Source: Rhyacophila brunnea (Eukaryota > Arthropoda > Insecta > Trichoptera > Rhyacophilidae). From it: DNA of 64,000 nt. Location: positions 62,001 to 126,000 of the forward strand of contig JAGYXB010001843.1 of assembly GCA_022495005.1 (NCBI GenBank), given 5' to 3'. How positions within the stretch are numbered: position 1 is the first letter of the stretch; every line of letters begins with the position of its first letter. A program made the translations under genes and the position numbers. The notes beneath the pieces are model-generated. The model saw only the letters and a program-made list of their open reading frames with translations, did not search any database and was not told where the DNA came from. Shown here one piece after another: positions 30,359 through 43,650 of the stretch.

Positions 30359-33207
30359 AATACTGGTCTCAATTGATAGTACATATTAAAAATTAAAGTC
30401 TATACCTATATTCTGAAAAACCCAGTTCGCAAAACTCGATCAAAGTGCTGAAGACGAAGTATAAATTTAAACAAGACATTTAACTAAATTAGCAAGGAAT
30501 AAATTGCTAATAATATATATGCATGGAAAGTGTTTTGCTTTTCACTTAGGGACTGATAGAGCAAATGGATAAACACATTATAAAAGCGTTCAATAGCACC
30601 GCTGTAAATCACAACCAGTGAGAGAGCGCTCTAACTTTTCAGGACAGCTAGTAATAAAGTGTTGTGATAAATTATTGCTCCTAAAATAATTTAAGTCGTA
30701 ACGTCTTGGAGTTCGACTCGAAGAAGTATAGACGAATAAATAAAAGGCATAGGAAATCCTATAAGTATTACTCACTTCGCGGCAGGAGCCAGCAACCCAA
30801 TGCCCAACCAACAGTATAAAGTTGAAGATTATACAAACACGTAGAATAAAAGCAACATAAAACCGACGAATAAACAAGAGCACTGATTGAACATATAAAT
30901 GAACCGTCAAATTATTCGTATATTCTAAGTCTCACAAACGCTATGCAAATGTTATAGCCAGTAGCAACTTATTTATTTACTTCAATTCTACCTACATAAT
31001 AAAACTTTCGACGGATGGACGATGAAGTGATGGACGCACCAAATTAAGAGTGCCACGTCGTGTCTGTTGGATACGTTTATGGAGCCGGAATTAAATTTGT
31101 GGGGTTCCTCGTGGTCCCCAGTTACGACGAAGAAGTTGTATCCAGTATATCGCAACTAATGCCACCAGTGACATCCCTTCCCGGTACTGCTTCAAGCTTA
31201 ATATCAACAGGGTCTGTGGGCGCAGAGAAGCTTAATTAGAAGAAGATAACTGCACGGATTCACAATACTATGATTAAAGTTTAATATACACCCAGTATTT
31301 TCTAATCTTCCCAAGACTTTCATGACTCGACTATCGAAAACATACTACAGAATTCTGGATCAACTTTCTCCGTTTCCCTGATCATCCGCAAGACTTGTGA
31401 CGTACGCAATGAGTTTTATATTAAATTTCTTCACCTGGTCACAGCATCCAACCAGTGTTCACCATCTGCCCCGTGTACATGGCACACTTGACAACACAAT
31501 AAACCTTATGATATTTTATGGACCTCGGCGATCAGTGAATTCGTATCGTATACTCGTATAATACGGCTCAGGTACACAGAAGTCAAGTTTTAAATTATGC
31601 AGTTCCTACATTATCTTATTATTAGTTATGTGGTGTGCCTTATGATATTCCATGCACCACATTTCAAATACATATCGACTGTAGAATGGAAAAAGGAGTT
31701 AAGTCTCGGACTTTTCAAAATAGGTTTTATTGGATAATGGACATGTAACACGACTTAATTAAATATACGGTGTCCAAAGAATGTAAGCTGAAAATGCCAA
31801 ATTTTTTATCTAAATTAAAAAAAAAACAGGAGGAAAAGACTTAACCATCATTTTTATATGTTTTTCTCTAATTACTTAAATAATTAATATTCGATAGGGA
31901 AAATAAAACACCAAATTAATAATCATCAACCACTTAATGTTTGTGTCTATTATATATTTTAACTTTGAACAAAAACCATAACAAAAGTTTTTGGGCCTTG
32001 TAAAATTTGATTTGTGTGGGTTAGGTCCTTTTTCCTTTTAAGAGTTAATATAATTAATTAATATACACATAATAACTAATGAGACTGGCGCTGAAAACAG
32101 TTTATCGATAATTTGGACTTTTTCTAATAGGCACTCAATACAAAACAATGATTCAAATTGAATGCTTCGAATCAAAATCGATTCAGTATGATTCACGTCA
32201 CGTTTGAAAAACAAAAGACGACTTTTTAGCTTTAATGATTGGACAGAAAAAATATTAAATAAAACGGCCACTTTAGAATGATCCAAACCAAAACCAATAT
32301 TGTGAAAGATTGCCGACTGCCCATTCTCCATATGAATGGGCGAGTGAATTGTAGGTATGTATGTATGTACGTAAAGGAAAGGCAATACGTATGAACGTCT
32401 CAGCTGGTCTGAGAAATCACCACTTATTTTAACACCTAGGCCTGATATACAAATTTATTGACGGCGAAACGCATTTCGTATCTATTAACGCACGCCATCG
32501 CCAATCGTAATTGCACGACCAGTTGACTATTTCTCATACAAACGATCGCCAATCTGTGTACAAACTGAAGCATGTAAAAGACGTCTTCACAAGTTTCATA
32601 AAATTCATAGTTATTACAATATGTATAATTTTACCAATTTAGTTTTATGATACAAATACATTCGCGTCCAAGAAATGCTATGGTTTCTTCTCGTTGTCTT
32701 CTTGCGTTTTACCACGTCCCGGAAGGCCAATAGCGACCTGCCATGACGTCAGGGTTCGGTTTGCTTGTAGAAAAGGATGGTCAGGTAGACTCGGGACTCC
32801 CTGATTGAGTTATGACATTCATCACAATGTGGCATGTAAGAAGCACGAGAGTAAGGAAGCAGTACAAAATATCAGTCGTCGACGGCTGATATCAGAAAGA
32901 GGGTAAACACTTCGGATTTTATTTCTCGGCGTTAACCACATGACCGAGGATCGTGATCATACTGGAATATGTACTGCGGAATTCCGTATCAGCTTTCTCC
33001 TACTTTCCCTATTACCTGCAAGCCGTGTTGCAGGAGGACAGTATCGCTGATCCAGGATACCCCTCTAACAGACGTCAAGAATTTTCTTTTCGTTGGCTCG
33101 ACCATGTGATACAGTTGGTTAACCTGGCCTGTCGTTTCTTAGAGCTAGGCAGATTTCAGCGTCCTACAAGGTCACATAATAGGTACGAGTCAAGATTCTT
33201 TTTATTT
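30359..33207. other. Unassigned sequence
   Basis: Open frames at 30590-30910 (minus), 32038-32385 (minus) and 32953-33312 (plus) show no domain. GC-richer patches at 31010-31260, 31325-31500 and 32690-33180 may be old element remnants. Parts of the last two are alike (31345-31400 and 32970-33030). A near-perfect palindrome, ATATCAGtCGTCGACGgCTG plus ATAT, lies near 32871. Confidence 0.3.
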
Positions 33208-33400
33208 TCTAAAACTCTTTCTTTAAGCACTAAGGTGCATGGTTGCTACATAAGTCCCGTACAGCATCGCTTCGGGACAAGGAAGTGTGGCATTAAAATC
33301 TTTTCATTCTGACTCGTTTATAGCGTTATGGAAGGCGGCCGTGCACAAACCGCGGCTGCATATACATGGCGGGTGGAGATGGGAAAACTCAAATCAATAC
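33208..33400. repeat. SINE-like repeat family, copy 2
   Basis: TTTAAGCACTAAGGTGCATG, AGTCCCGTACAGC, and GGAAGGCGGCCGTGCACAAA through GGCGGGTGGAGATGG align with the nested insertion at 1145-1326 and with 60345-60510. No duplication is evident. Confidence 0.65.
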
Positions 33401-34960
33401 CCATAGGGTGGGTGTATTCGGTAGAATAATGAGATTATATCACGACCGAGAAAGACGCAAGAAAATTGGTGAACGATTATTAAGAGGCACCGTATGGTGT
33501 ACATATACCCCTACACAGAACAGATTAATGACTCAATAAGAGGCAAGCTACTAAACGCAAAAAATACAGAGCCCTATGAATGTCCTCACACATTACTATA
33601 AATGTAAATATTGAAATTAACATACTTATTTTTCTTTTACGTGTTTAAGTTTATTGCATATCTATTAAATTTCTCCACTAGAACATCGTACATTCTTAAA
33701 ACCACACCCAGCAGGTAAGGCACTCATTATTATATTATGCACCAAGTAAAATAATTATAATTAATAAATCTGTGAAAAAAAGCAATAGATATATAGGTAG
33801 GTACGTAAACTTGATCACATACAAAATTTATTTTTGGTCAAGCCATAAGTTAAACTACAAACAGAGCGAGGATTATCGATTGTAATGAACAATGGTTATA
33901 CATGGCTAATGCATTTCGGTCATCAAATCGATACGTGGTCGTACAATAAAGACGGACGGCCGGATAGAGGCGATAGATTGGACCTATCGGTTTTGAAATG
34001 TTGTATTATCGAGTTGTTGGTTGGTACTTGTATAGCTTCTAATGCCGGGTAAAAATACACCGTACTGTGAATAATTTACTGCGCCAAATGAGATGGTGCA
34101 GGAAGGCGTGGTCCGGCGATTTTTAGCTTGGGCAACAGATGAAGGTTGAGGCAGGTCATTCATAAACGACTGTTGATTGCCTCTAGTAAACGCTGGTATA
34201 TATTTTTTCTTAAAATTGATATTTAGTTTTAATTATTTAAGCCTTCGTAGAGAAATTGGTAGAAAATAAAGGAGTAAGGAAGCTGTTAATGCCCTGGGTT
34301 GGGAACATCAAAGAAGATTTTATGATTTTGAAAATAATATTAATACATACCAGGTTTTTTTTAACATAATACCTACAAAGCAGTTGTCGCGAATAAATAG
34401 CGTGAATTGATTTATTACTCCACCAGTCTAATAAAATTACAACGTGAAAAACAAGTGACAACGTAAAATATTCTGAAATTATTGATTGAAATCGCAGTTG
34501 AAATTTATTTTTATTACACTACGATAAATCAAGAAAAACAGATAGTTTATGTACTTAAAAGTAAGTTTTTTAATGGAATTAACCGCCAACTCGCGGTGAA
34601 AAGACATTGTATTAATTAAAATAAAACACAGTAATTTTTAAAATTAACTAAACAAATTCAGTTCCATTTAAATTCCATCAAGTATGTAACCAGTCGATAG
34701 TATTAATATTAAGTTAACTTTACACTGTAATCGAAAATGATAGAACAATTTTATAACTGTCACTACTTACGACTTACGTATATTATAGTAGGTATATACT
34801 GCAGATATATTTATTTAGATAAAACGGCATTATGGCCGTTACTGTTATTGGTCAATACGACATAAAACACAGTAAAATACTAAGTAGGTACCAATACAAT
34901 TATAAAAAGTAAACATGAAATAGAAAAAAAAATACCGATGACAACAAATGTGAAACAATT
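33401..34960. other. Unassigned AT-rich sequence
   Basis: No gene recognised. A few GC-richer runs (33930-34180) lack motifs. Confidence 0.3.
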
Positions 34961-34964
34961 AACT

Positions 34965-35340
34965 ATTATTTATTCAATGTATAATTCACAAGATTTAATA
35001 TTTTGAGAACACTTCTGAGAAATATAGTAGGTACCTATAACCAATAGAAGAAAATCTTTTTGAAGAAAAAAAATACGACAACCCAGCAGGGTTGGACCTG
35101 CGTCTCTCGGGATTCGCGCCCATGCGCATAGACTACAATGATATAGGGATATTATCTAATTGCGACGAATTTTAACTAATGGTTCTTACAATACTCTCTG
35201 AAGCTCTTTCTAAATTGAGTTACTATTAGCAAACGGCTTTTGTATTTTAAATCAAAGTAGGTATTAAATTACCTTAATTACTAACCGATGTCACGGATCA
35301 CTCCAAGATTTTTTCTTGTAACCTACTTCAACTTGGTAAT
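34965..35340 (-). mobile_element. tRNA-derived SINE family D, copy 1
   Basis: On the minus strand a body with GGAGTGATCCGTGACATCGG leads into a tRNA-like part (GCGCATGGGCGCGAATCCCG and a decayed B box). A tail follows with TTCTATTGGTTATA, CTCAGAAGTGTT and AATCTTGTGAATTAT. The B box is damaged (GGTCCAACCC). Related copies are at 47600-47830 and 50240-50545, with tail-only pieces at 41030-41110, 43090-43150, 44896-45005 and 35380-35450. Confidence 0.6.
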
Positions 35341-36290
35341 AATTTAATTAACTACTTTTCTTATTCAATGAGTAATTTACAAAATTTAAGAATGTAACAT
35401 TCTTTTTATTGAACATACATAAATGTGAAACAATATAATAGAGACAAATTATGTTATTATGTAATAGGAAATTAACTAAAAATAATTAACTTATTTGACA
35501 CAATTTAAGCCTTCCTTTGTGAACCTTTTTGTGAATGGTTACATCAGTGTCTGAGTGTGTATTGTTATTCTTATTGTTTGTTATAATAACTTATAATCAT
35601 TTACCGATGCCCAACAGGCAGTTTTCGCTGGAGATTGATGATCTAAATCCGACCGAATAAAACTATTTGAATTCTAAAGAAACGTAATTTTTTTTTTGTG
35701 ATTTTACCGAGGCTTTGACTGCGACTCGCTATCATATCGCCTCTTCTCTTCTAGAAGGGGATCCGTCGATCAGGTCCTCACTCCTATTCTGTTAAATACG
35801 TATAATAAACGTAAAATACTTTGATGGTTATTTCGAAGATTATGAAATCGATATTCTAAGCTATTTGGAAGTTAGTGAGGCAATAACGAAACCGCAACAT
35901 ATCTACCTATAAATGGCAGTAACTGCGAAGCGATCAAGAAAACAGAAGAAAATGTGTACGAAAGTGAAGGTACCCACCGGTAATGCAATTGTAAGCAGTA
36001 GAAAGTCACTCGCACGCGGTCTATATTGGTTCGACTCGAATCGTGTGTATCAAATCCATTAGGCCCGGTTGCTATTTTATTATATTTCCATTACATTGCC
36101 TACAAAAGGATGGAGATATGCGAGAGGCAATTTACAACAAGTGAAGTGTGAATCACCCGCATTTGTACAGTATTGAAATAATCTTGAAAAAACTTTATAC
36201 TAGGTACCTAAAAATCTATCCTGACCATATTGCAAATTTGTAGCAATCAGCTTTGGGTATACAAATAACACCCACAAGTATAAAGCCATG
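35341..36290. other. SINE tail fragment and unassigned sequence
   Basis: A second family D tail lies at about 35365-35450. A GC-richer patch at 35700-35800 and the remainder show nothing I recognise. Confidence 0.3.
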
Positions 36291-36641
36291 CTTTAGTGCG
36301 ATGGTTTTCAAAGATTTTTTTTGTTTCACGGATTTCCAAACAGTGTAATATAGTTCAAAAACTGTAATATGCACACATTGTGTGCGAGTTTTGTTAGGAT
36401 TGTTCTTTGACGACGAGTCCTTATTTCAGTAACTGCCACAATACAAATCATTAAAAATCACAATTCAGCAGCTTATAAATAAACAACTTTGCTAAAAGGC
36501 GTCGATTTGTGATTGATAATAAATAACTAATACAGCATTGTGACCCTGCATCGGCGCATTGAATTAAGATTCTATAATTTCGAACATTCAGAAACGCTAC
36601 AGGGCGCTGCGGTGCGCGATTTGAGCATCACTGCTTTAGTG
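36291..36641. mobile_element. Short hAT-like element with 8-bp target duplication
   Basis: CTTTAGTG flanks the insert at 36291-36298 and 36634-36641. The 335-bp insert ends, reversed, CAGTGATGCTCAAA and starts CGATGGTTTTCAAA, an imperfect inverted pair of the CAGTGGTTCTCAAA type. No coding capacity. Confidence 0.7.
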
Positions 36642-38320
36642 AATCGCGACACGTCGCCCATATCCGTAAATCACTATAATTATGCGTAGAGTGTAACATA
36701 TAAACAATAATATATAATTTTGCATATTGATAATATAATATTATCATTTACTTGGGATAAAGCGAATCAATATAAATTGATATTATAATAGGTATTATAT
36801 GTATCTAAAGATTTGAAAAATAAGCAAACAGGGCTTCTGGAGAACCTCTATCTTTCATATCAACTCTGAAATTTGTTCTCATATAATGTGTATATCCATA
36901 CAACAATGGGACTTAGTCAAACTAGAACTGGAGTAAGTATATATATATAAACCACAGAAGGTTCCATCAAGAAGATTCAACTTTGATATGTCTACGTTTG
37001 AGGCTCTAATAGTCTAATCTAATGAAAACGGAGATAGAATACTTCTCCTCATAAATTGTATTTTTTTTCGATTTGCGTGAAAATCATTTCATATAGAAAA
37101 TTCTTATCTATTATGGATAATAATTTTGTTTGTTTTAATAGGAGAGTGAATTGAGTTTTCACAACATTATGAGTTTCTATATGTATTTATTTCATTCGTG
37201 AAATTTAGTAATTCGGCGACGCTGATTCGATGCGTCCCATTTCTCACACATGCATTACGATCGACTTGACGTAGACTCATTTTAAAAAATCTCAGAATTA
37301 TCCCACATTTCTTTATGCACACATATTATATAGCGTCATTTTTGCTATCGAGCTTTGTCATCTGCACGCGTAAATGTGATCCTTATCTAACATGCGACGC
37401 GATCATTTTTCATCTTCAGATTCATATTTTCATTATCGACTTATGACAGATAAAAGAATATAACCATAATACCACATATAATGAAGCGTATTATGAAAAT
37501 GCAAACCAAAATTCACCGATCACTTATGCAATTTTTAGCGAAGTTATAGTTGGTGATGCCACTAAGAGAAAGTTCAATGACAAAAAATAACACCGATAAT
37601 TTTTAAAGTTACACCAGACGACACGACATAATATAATATAAAACTGTCAAGTTGTTTTTTATCTCAACATTATGACGTGATAATCTCCGGTGAGATGTGA
37701 GTAGGTACCTGCCAGTGCAGTCCCGGAGTACCCCGCATAAATGCTCGATAAAGAAATCCGGTGATCGAAAACGACAACTTTCGGGATTAGATTTTATTTG
37801 GTCGTATAACAAAGTTTTGCCACGGAAACGACAGTTCAATTGAGTAATCAAAAAAGTAACCAACTATTTAATATGTCAGTTTCTAAATAATACCTATATA
37901 ATATGCACTAGAATGGTGTATAATCATTATTTTTGTATATACATTTGGATCCACATTGTCAGAGTAAACATATCGGTTTATTAAATAAATAACTTTATTT
38001 CCATTTATGTAAACACACATAGGCCATTCGTCCCTTTCAACATAATAACAGAGACGATAAGCTTTTTATTGTAAAAATATGTAAAAATGTCTTGAATCAG
38101 ATCAACGCATGGATTGTCAAAGGGATACGGGATTATGTCATACCCATGATCATTGGGTCTCTCCCGATAGATAAAATTAATTATTAGGTATAACCATGTC
38201 ACCTGACCTCCTAGTCAACAATGGGCGTACGTACGTCCATTATTCCTTGATTAACTGTCAAAATATTCAACTTGTACTTAGCACGTAAGAATTATTGTAT
38301 TTAATTAATAATAAGGAGTA
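36642..38320. other. Unassigned AT-rich sequence
   Basis: The frames at 37609-37863 and 38005-38202 (minus) carry no recognisable motif. Confidence 0.3.
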
Positions 38321-38505
38321 TGTGAGGGGAGGATGGCAACACTGCTGGTCAGTCTATGGCCGCGAGCCAAAGGGGTGACATCCGACCCTCACGACTCAGA
38401 GTGACACAAATAAAATTCGAGAAAAACACCAATTTAGTTTTAAATATTTGTGAATCCCGGGTCCCACCAACATCCCGAGCTAGCCACAGGTCCCGGGATA
38501 TAACA
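38321..38505. repeat. Possible short solo LTR
   Basis: A GC-rich island starts TGTGAGG, ends TATAACA and holds AATAAA internally. The end GGTCCCGGGATATAACA resembles LTR ends of insect Pao/Gypsy-type elements. No target duplication is visible, so this is a suggestion only. Confidence 0.3.
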
Positions 38506-38599
38506 ATTACCTACTATTAAATTTACCGTTAATCAAACACAATAAAAAGATGTCACTTAAAATAGTTAATTGTAACCAATTCCAGAATCACAGTATTGT

Positions 38600-38735
38600 A
38601 ACATCTTCTTGCCCTGTCATCTCCTGACGGAGGTCCGCTCTATACATCCGTTACCCGGAAAAGTTCGGTGGACCTGCACTCGTACTAGTCACGGAGGTTC
38701 TTAAGCCACAAAAAGATTCATAGAACATAACAGTG
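38600..38735 (-). pseudogene. Decayed LINE C-terminus (same family as 366-662)
   Basis: The minus strand matches the end of 366-662: CTTAAGAACCTCCGTGA, ACGAGTGCAG versus a decayed equivalent, CGGGTAACGGATG versus CGGGTAGCAGACG, and GACCTCCG near the stop. No continuous frame remains. Confidence 0.65.
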
Positions 38736-38909
38736 AACACAGTTTCAGATCTAAACGAAGGTCTCGATAGAAGAGCACACCTTGCTATCTCAATTCTTAT
38801 TTTTATTCCCTAAGACTGGTCCCATTTCTCATTGACCCATATTCCTAAATATGTATAGTGGTCTGCTGAGTAATTGACATACTGTTATTCAATGCGTGTG
38901 TTGAATCCA

Positions 38910-39182
38910 GGGGCCTTATGTTCTAACTTGTGACATTAAGTCACCCGACGACATGACGTAATTGTGACGTAAGCCAATACACGGTCGAGGCAAGCCGCCC
39001 AACGCACACAGCTCAAACATGCTGAAACACCTATTTGTGTATGGGGACAATGGATAACGCCAGTGTTTGAGCAGCGTTAATTTCTCGAATGCTATTATCA
39101 CTCCGGTAGTACGTCACAATGATGTCATATGACGTCATGTCGATCGGGCGACTTGGACTCGCAAGTTCTAACATAAGGCCCC
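38910..39182. mobile_element. Miniature inverted-repeat element (273 bp)
   Basis: The left end GGGGCCTTATGTTCTAACTT is matched by the reversed right end GGGGCCTTATGTTAGAACTT. Similarity continues about 60 bp, including CGACATGACGT and TTGTGACGTA. No coding frame or clear target duplication. The superfamily is not determined. Confidence 0.8.
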
Positions 39183-40455
39183 AGAGCGTAGACCAGACGC
39201 GGCCAAAATCAAGATCGGTTTGTAGAACCAAATAAAAAAAAAATGTTCGCTGTTACTAACAAAATTCGTCGTTAAAAACATATTAAGTATGTATTGCTTC
39301 CGAAATCGCAGGATTTGAAACTCTGTCTCGGGATTTTAACCTCCAACAGGTTGCACACTGCGATGCATCTGTAATGTGAAAGTGATTCAGCGGTAGGTTC
39401 TTTATTTAATCAGACAATTGAAAAGTTAACGCTACATTTTCACATACGATATGACCATTAACCGGTAACTACACGGCAATTAAAGATCTATAGTAAATGA
39501 TAAATTTATTTATCCGTGAAATACCATAAAGAGAAGCCTAGTAAGATTTAGTAATTTTCACAGCTATAAAGTTCTTTGTAGATACCGCTGAGATGAAACA
39601 ATTTAAAAATCAATACGATCCCATCGAATGATCACAATATAAATCAGAAGTGTAATACTAAACGGAAGGATAGACGTCTCACTTACGATGTCAAAATCGG
39701 CAAAATAGTTTGAATAAGTAATAAAAATATATTATTATTAGAAACCATTGAACGGAGAATCAATCGAATACGAATCGGGGTTACTATGACCAAAAACAAT
39801 TATTAAGAAGTGGGGATACTCCGCCCGTTCCATCCAGCTGCACCATCGGTGATATATTTGAAGCCAATGACGAGGCCATTACGGTGGTCAAGGCATGTTT
39901 GGGAAGAATCGCATCGCGACGAACACGACAGAAGAAGATTGTAAAGCCGTAGAGGGAGTGAGAAAAAACAAGGGATGATATTGTTTAATTTTATGGTTCT
40001 GACATTACGCTATAAAATTGCAACTTACTTATGCGAAAGTACAAAGGTATTAGAAATCAAGTTATCAGAGAATAAGTAGGTACCTACCCATCGATAGCTC
40101 TAGCTTTTCACCTGTATGATTGATGTGTTCCAAATGTACGTGGCTTCTTGTGCATTTAAATGCATAATTAAATCATTTAAGTGGTTTTACACCAGTAGGT
40201 ATGTAGGTATCTTATCTTATGTGTTTTAAAGTGATAAAACGTTCTGTTTAATTAATTACATATAATAAACATTTAATGTATTATTTATGAATGTTTTTTT
40301 CTTTGATAATGGTATTTTATTCACATATATACTTATTAACAATTAGAACCAGTCTCGTCCGCTTAGACACTTTCAATCGATACCGTTGAAGATGTCCGAA
40401 TAAACGGATGAAACAGGTTATGATCACTATTAAATGTTGCGAATTAGGAAACCAC
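39183..40455. other. Unassigned sequence
   Basis: No gene recognised. A GC-richer stretch at 39815-39960 may be a decayed transposon. Confidence 0.3.
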
Positions 40456-40689
40456 TATATAAAGTACTACAAAGCCGTGGGTCCCAGGTTCGAATCCTGG
40501 GTCTGGCAAGTACAAAAATTGTTTTTCAATTTGTGTGTGTGGTATGGACCTAATAGGTTGAGCAAGTGGCTGACATCCATTTCTCGTAAAAAACAAAAAT
40601 CTGTCAATACAAACCTCCACTCCGTGGAGGCCCATATGATCCTATCAGGATCGGACATGGTCGAAAAAAAAAAAAAAATATATAAAGTA
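40456..40689 (+). mobile_element. Intact-ended tRNA-derived SINE with target duplication
   Basis: TATATAAAGTA occurs at 40456-40466 and 40679-40689. The 212-bp insert starts in the tRNA-like part (AAAGCCGTGGGTCCCAGG, then B box GGTTCGAATCCTGG), continues GGACCTAATAGGTTGAGCAA and GATCCTATCAGGATCGGACA, and ends in 15 A residues. The A box is missing, so the copy is slightly 5' truncated. The inverted relative is at 9850-10037. Confidence 0.85.
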
Positions 40690-43539
40690 TAAACCAGAGA
40701 ACTCAGAAATAATGGGAACTGAAATACCTAACGGGTAAGACGATAGCAGGTAACCGACTCGAGTAAGGAAGAATGCGGGTTAAACTTACACATGTGTCAA
40801 CAATACGTTGTACATCGAATACTGAAACCTGCTCTCGGTTTATGCATTTACGCTCATTTAATGTTGGTGTATTACACACACTATTGCACATGCATAATGC
40901 GTGCTGCATTTTCGTAGGACACTCACACATTCAAAAACCCTGCATCAACATGCAGCGTATTGAATATAGCCTATCGGTATTCTAATTATTATTCTGTGTT
41001 ATAAATTATTATTTAATATAAGGAATGTTTACCTACTTCACAAGATTTAATAATGTAACAAACTTTAATGAACATCTACCTACAACACAGAAACACTTGA
41101 TAATGTTGGTTGATTATTAAGCATATTAGTTAATTTCGTTAAATTAGGTAGGGTGAATGTGTCAATTTTTTTCAAGAGGTGTTTCCTAATTATGAATACA
41201 GTTAGTTGGTTTTGTTTCCAACAAATAATAAAACACACTAAATTTTACAATTAAAACTTAAACCAAGCGTGCAAAGCGTGACTATCAATCTTCGTTTTTT
41301 TGCTTTGAAAAGCATCGTCATTATTAATTCCATGTACCTTTCTTTCTTCGAGCCAACCGGATTATAGCGTACTGGAAGGCCATTTAATGCTATCCACAAT
41401 ATGTAAAGGGTGGAACTACGAGATGCTCTCCAGACCTGGGACACGGATTCGCAGTGCTCTTACCAAAGAGTGGGCATGGACTAAGCAGAAATCAGAATAT
41501 TTGATTGACATCACTTCTGGACATAGAAGATGTCACATACCTACTCATAATATGCAAAAACTTAATCATTCTTTTCCTTATTAATGACTAACAAAGATAA
41601 TAGGTAATGATAGCTTTGGAATTCTATTGTGTTTCATATTTAGATTTGTTTTTTAAGCATTCATTTGACTCATCAATTTTCTAATCAAAAGCAGATAAAT
41701 TCACGTATAGATGACATAGTAGTCATGGAATGGCTCTTATGCATTCAAATTATCAGTTATTACTTATTGTTATTACACACGGAGTGATTTAACATATCAA
41801 ATATTATGTTAAACCGAGTATCATTTTGTTCAATTAAACTATGTATTATTAGGACATACGAACTGGTTCTAACTTGTGGAGTTAAAATCCTTGACGTATG
41901 CACAGATACGTAGCATTTGAAGAAAAAGACCTTCGCAAACGAACCTTCTTAAATGTACATATTATGGGTCTGCTCATACGAATTTAATTATTGCGGTAAC
42001 ATATGGATGTGTTCAAAGAGATACGTATACTAATTATGTCAGTCAAATTATTGTTTAGTTCAGTTGCCATGCACTCAAATTTGCTTTGACTGAATTTACG
42101 TGACTTTAAGTTGAGAGCCCACCCATGTGAGAGAGTAGTACGTAGAGGCAAAATTAAAAATTGTATTAAGTAACACAGGCTAATAATACAAAAATGTCGA
42201 ACAATCTAATTGCAGAGATCTTCACGTTGGCAGTATGACATCGCAAATTTTCTAAATGCAACAAAATTGGCCTTTGTGGTAAACAGGTCGAACGGTCCGG
42301 TTCGATGGACCCAAAAGCCAATCTAACTGAGCGACTTGAGCAGCTCCTCCAATTAGGTATACATTTTAGGAGATTCCCAAAGGACATACCTATATGTAGG
42401 TAGGTATACCAACTATATATTTCTTTTTACATATTTATTTTGACAATTCCACTTTTTTTTCTAAATTCCGACAATAGAGAAGGCATTAATTATACGAAAG
42501 TCGACGACAAACGCATTCAACCCAAATTATTTATTTACACAAGTTAGGACAAGGTTTTGACAATAAAGCAGTGTCCATTAGTAAGCAAACCGTATAACCT
42601 ATGTCCTATACAATAAACAATAATACGACAGTCGAAAGCAATGAAACAGCCACTCGATAAAGCAGTCACCTTACAATAAATATCTTACTGTACGTATGTT
42701 GAAAAATAGAGATTAGTTTTACGACAATTCTGTGTGCAATAATAATCCTCTCAGGCCTACAAGAAATATCGCCGCATTACGTCTCTTGTTCGAATATGAA
42801 ATAAGTTACTTTAAATGTCTGCAGACGAAGTCATTTTATGATTCCTACAAGTCCTTATTGAATGCAGAGAGCACACGGTGGTAAGAAAATGTCTAGGTAC
42901 GTATTGTGAAAATATTAGTAGCCACAACAGAAAAATTATTGTTTACAAGAGATTAGGCGTTTTTCTGTATTGCATACAACCACATGAAGCGAATATTTTC
43001 CGACATGTGGTTGAATGCAATTTGCAAACACATCAGAAACATACATATTGTTTTAAAACCATTTCTCGAATAAGTATGTTTCTTAGTCATTTCCAAATTG
43101 TGAATGATGTTCAATAAAGAATGATACATTTTAAATTTTGTGAATTATTTATTGGTAGGTTTGTATGAATTTTAAATTATGTTATAGCCTAGTTTTCGGT
43201 GAAGAATTTTAAAATCCATATATTTAGTAAGACGTCTTTTCAATTATTTGTATAGGAAATGTTTCAGAAACTTGAGCGGTAATCACAAAATAAAGGAAGA
43301 CACTAGACGCATTTAAAATATGGCGCTGGAGGCGCATGCGGAATGTAGCGAGCTGACATACAAGTCCATCATCAGCAAACTGAAGGCCATCATCGGTTTC
43401 CTGCAACGGAATCTCGAATTTTTATTTTGCCATGGAGAAGGCTAGCGGGTTGGCAAATAATCGTGGTTACAATGCTCAGTCGTGATATACCAATGAAGAA
43501 GAATGGAATTATGATTATTTTCGATAAAATAGTTTGATG
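40690..43539. other. Unassigned sequence with SINE tail pieces
   Basis: Family D tail fragments near 41030-41110 and 43090-43150. The frames at 40773-40985, 41387-41584 and 42878-43117 lack recognisable domains. Confidence 0.3.
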
Positions 43540-43650
43540 ATTCAAAAAAATTGTTACTCTTTATGTAGTAACAAACCGTCCTCTTACTGCGGACGAATAC
43601 GTAGGGGAATCGCGGAAGAAAAGGGGCTGAAAGTTTTTGGTGAGAAGGGA
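43540..43650 (-). repeat. Dispersed repeat family E, copy 1
   Basis: The minus strand carries CCCCTTTTCTTCCGCGATTC and CGTATTCGTC, shared with 45035-45125 and 52965-53075. Confidence 0.55.

Noticed and set aside
39815..39960. Mariner-type transposase C-terminus
   Set aside because: The reading frames are broken and I could not find the catalytic motif or inverted ends.
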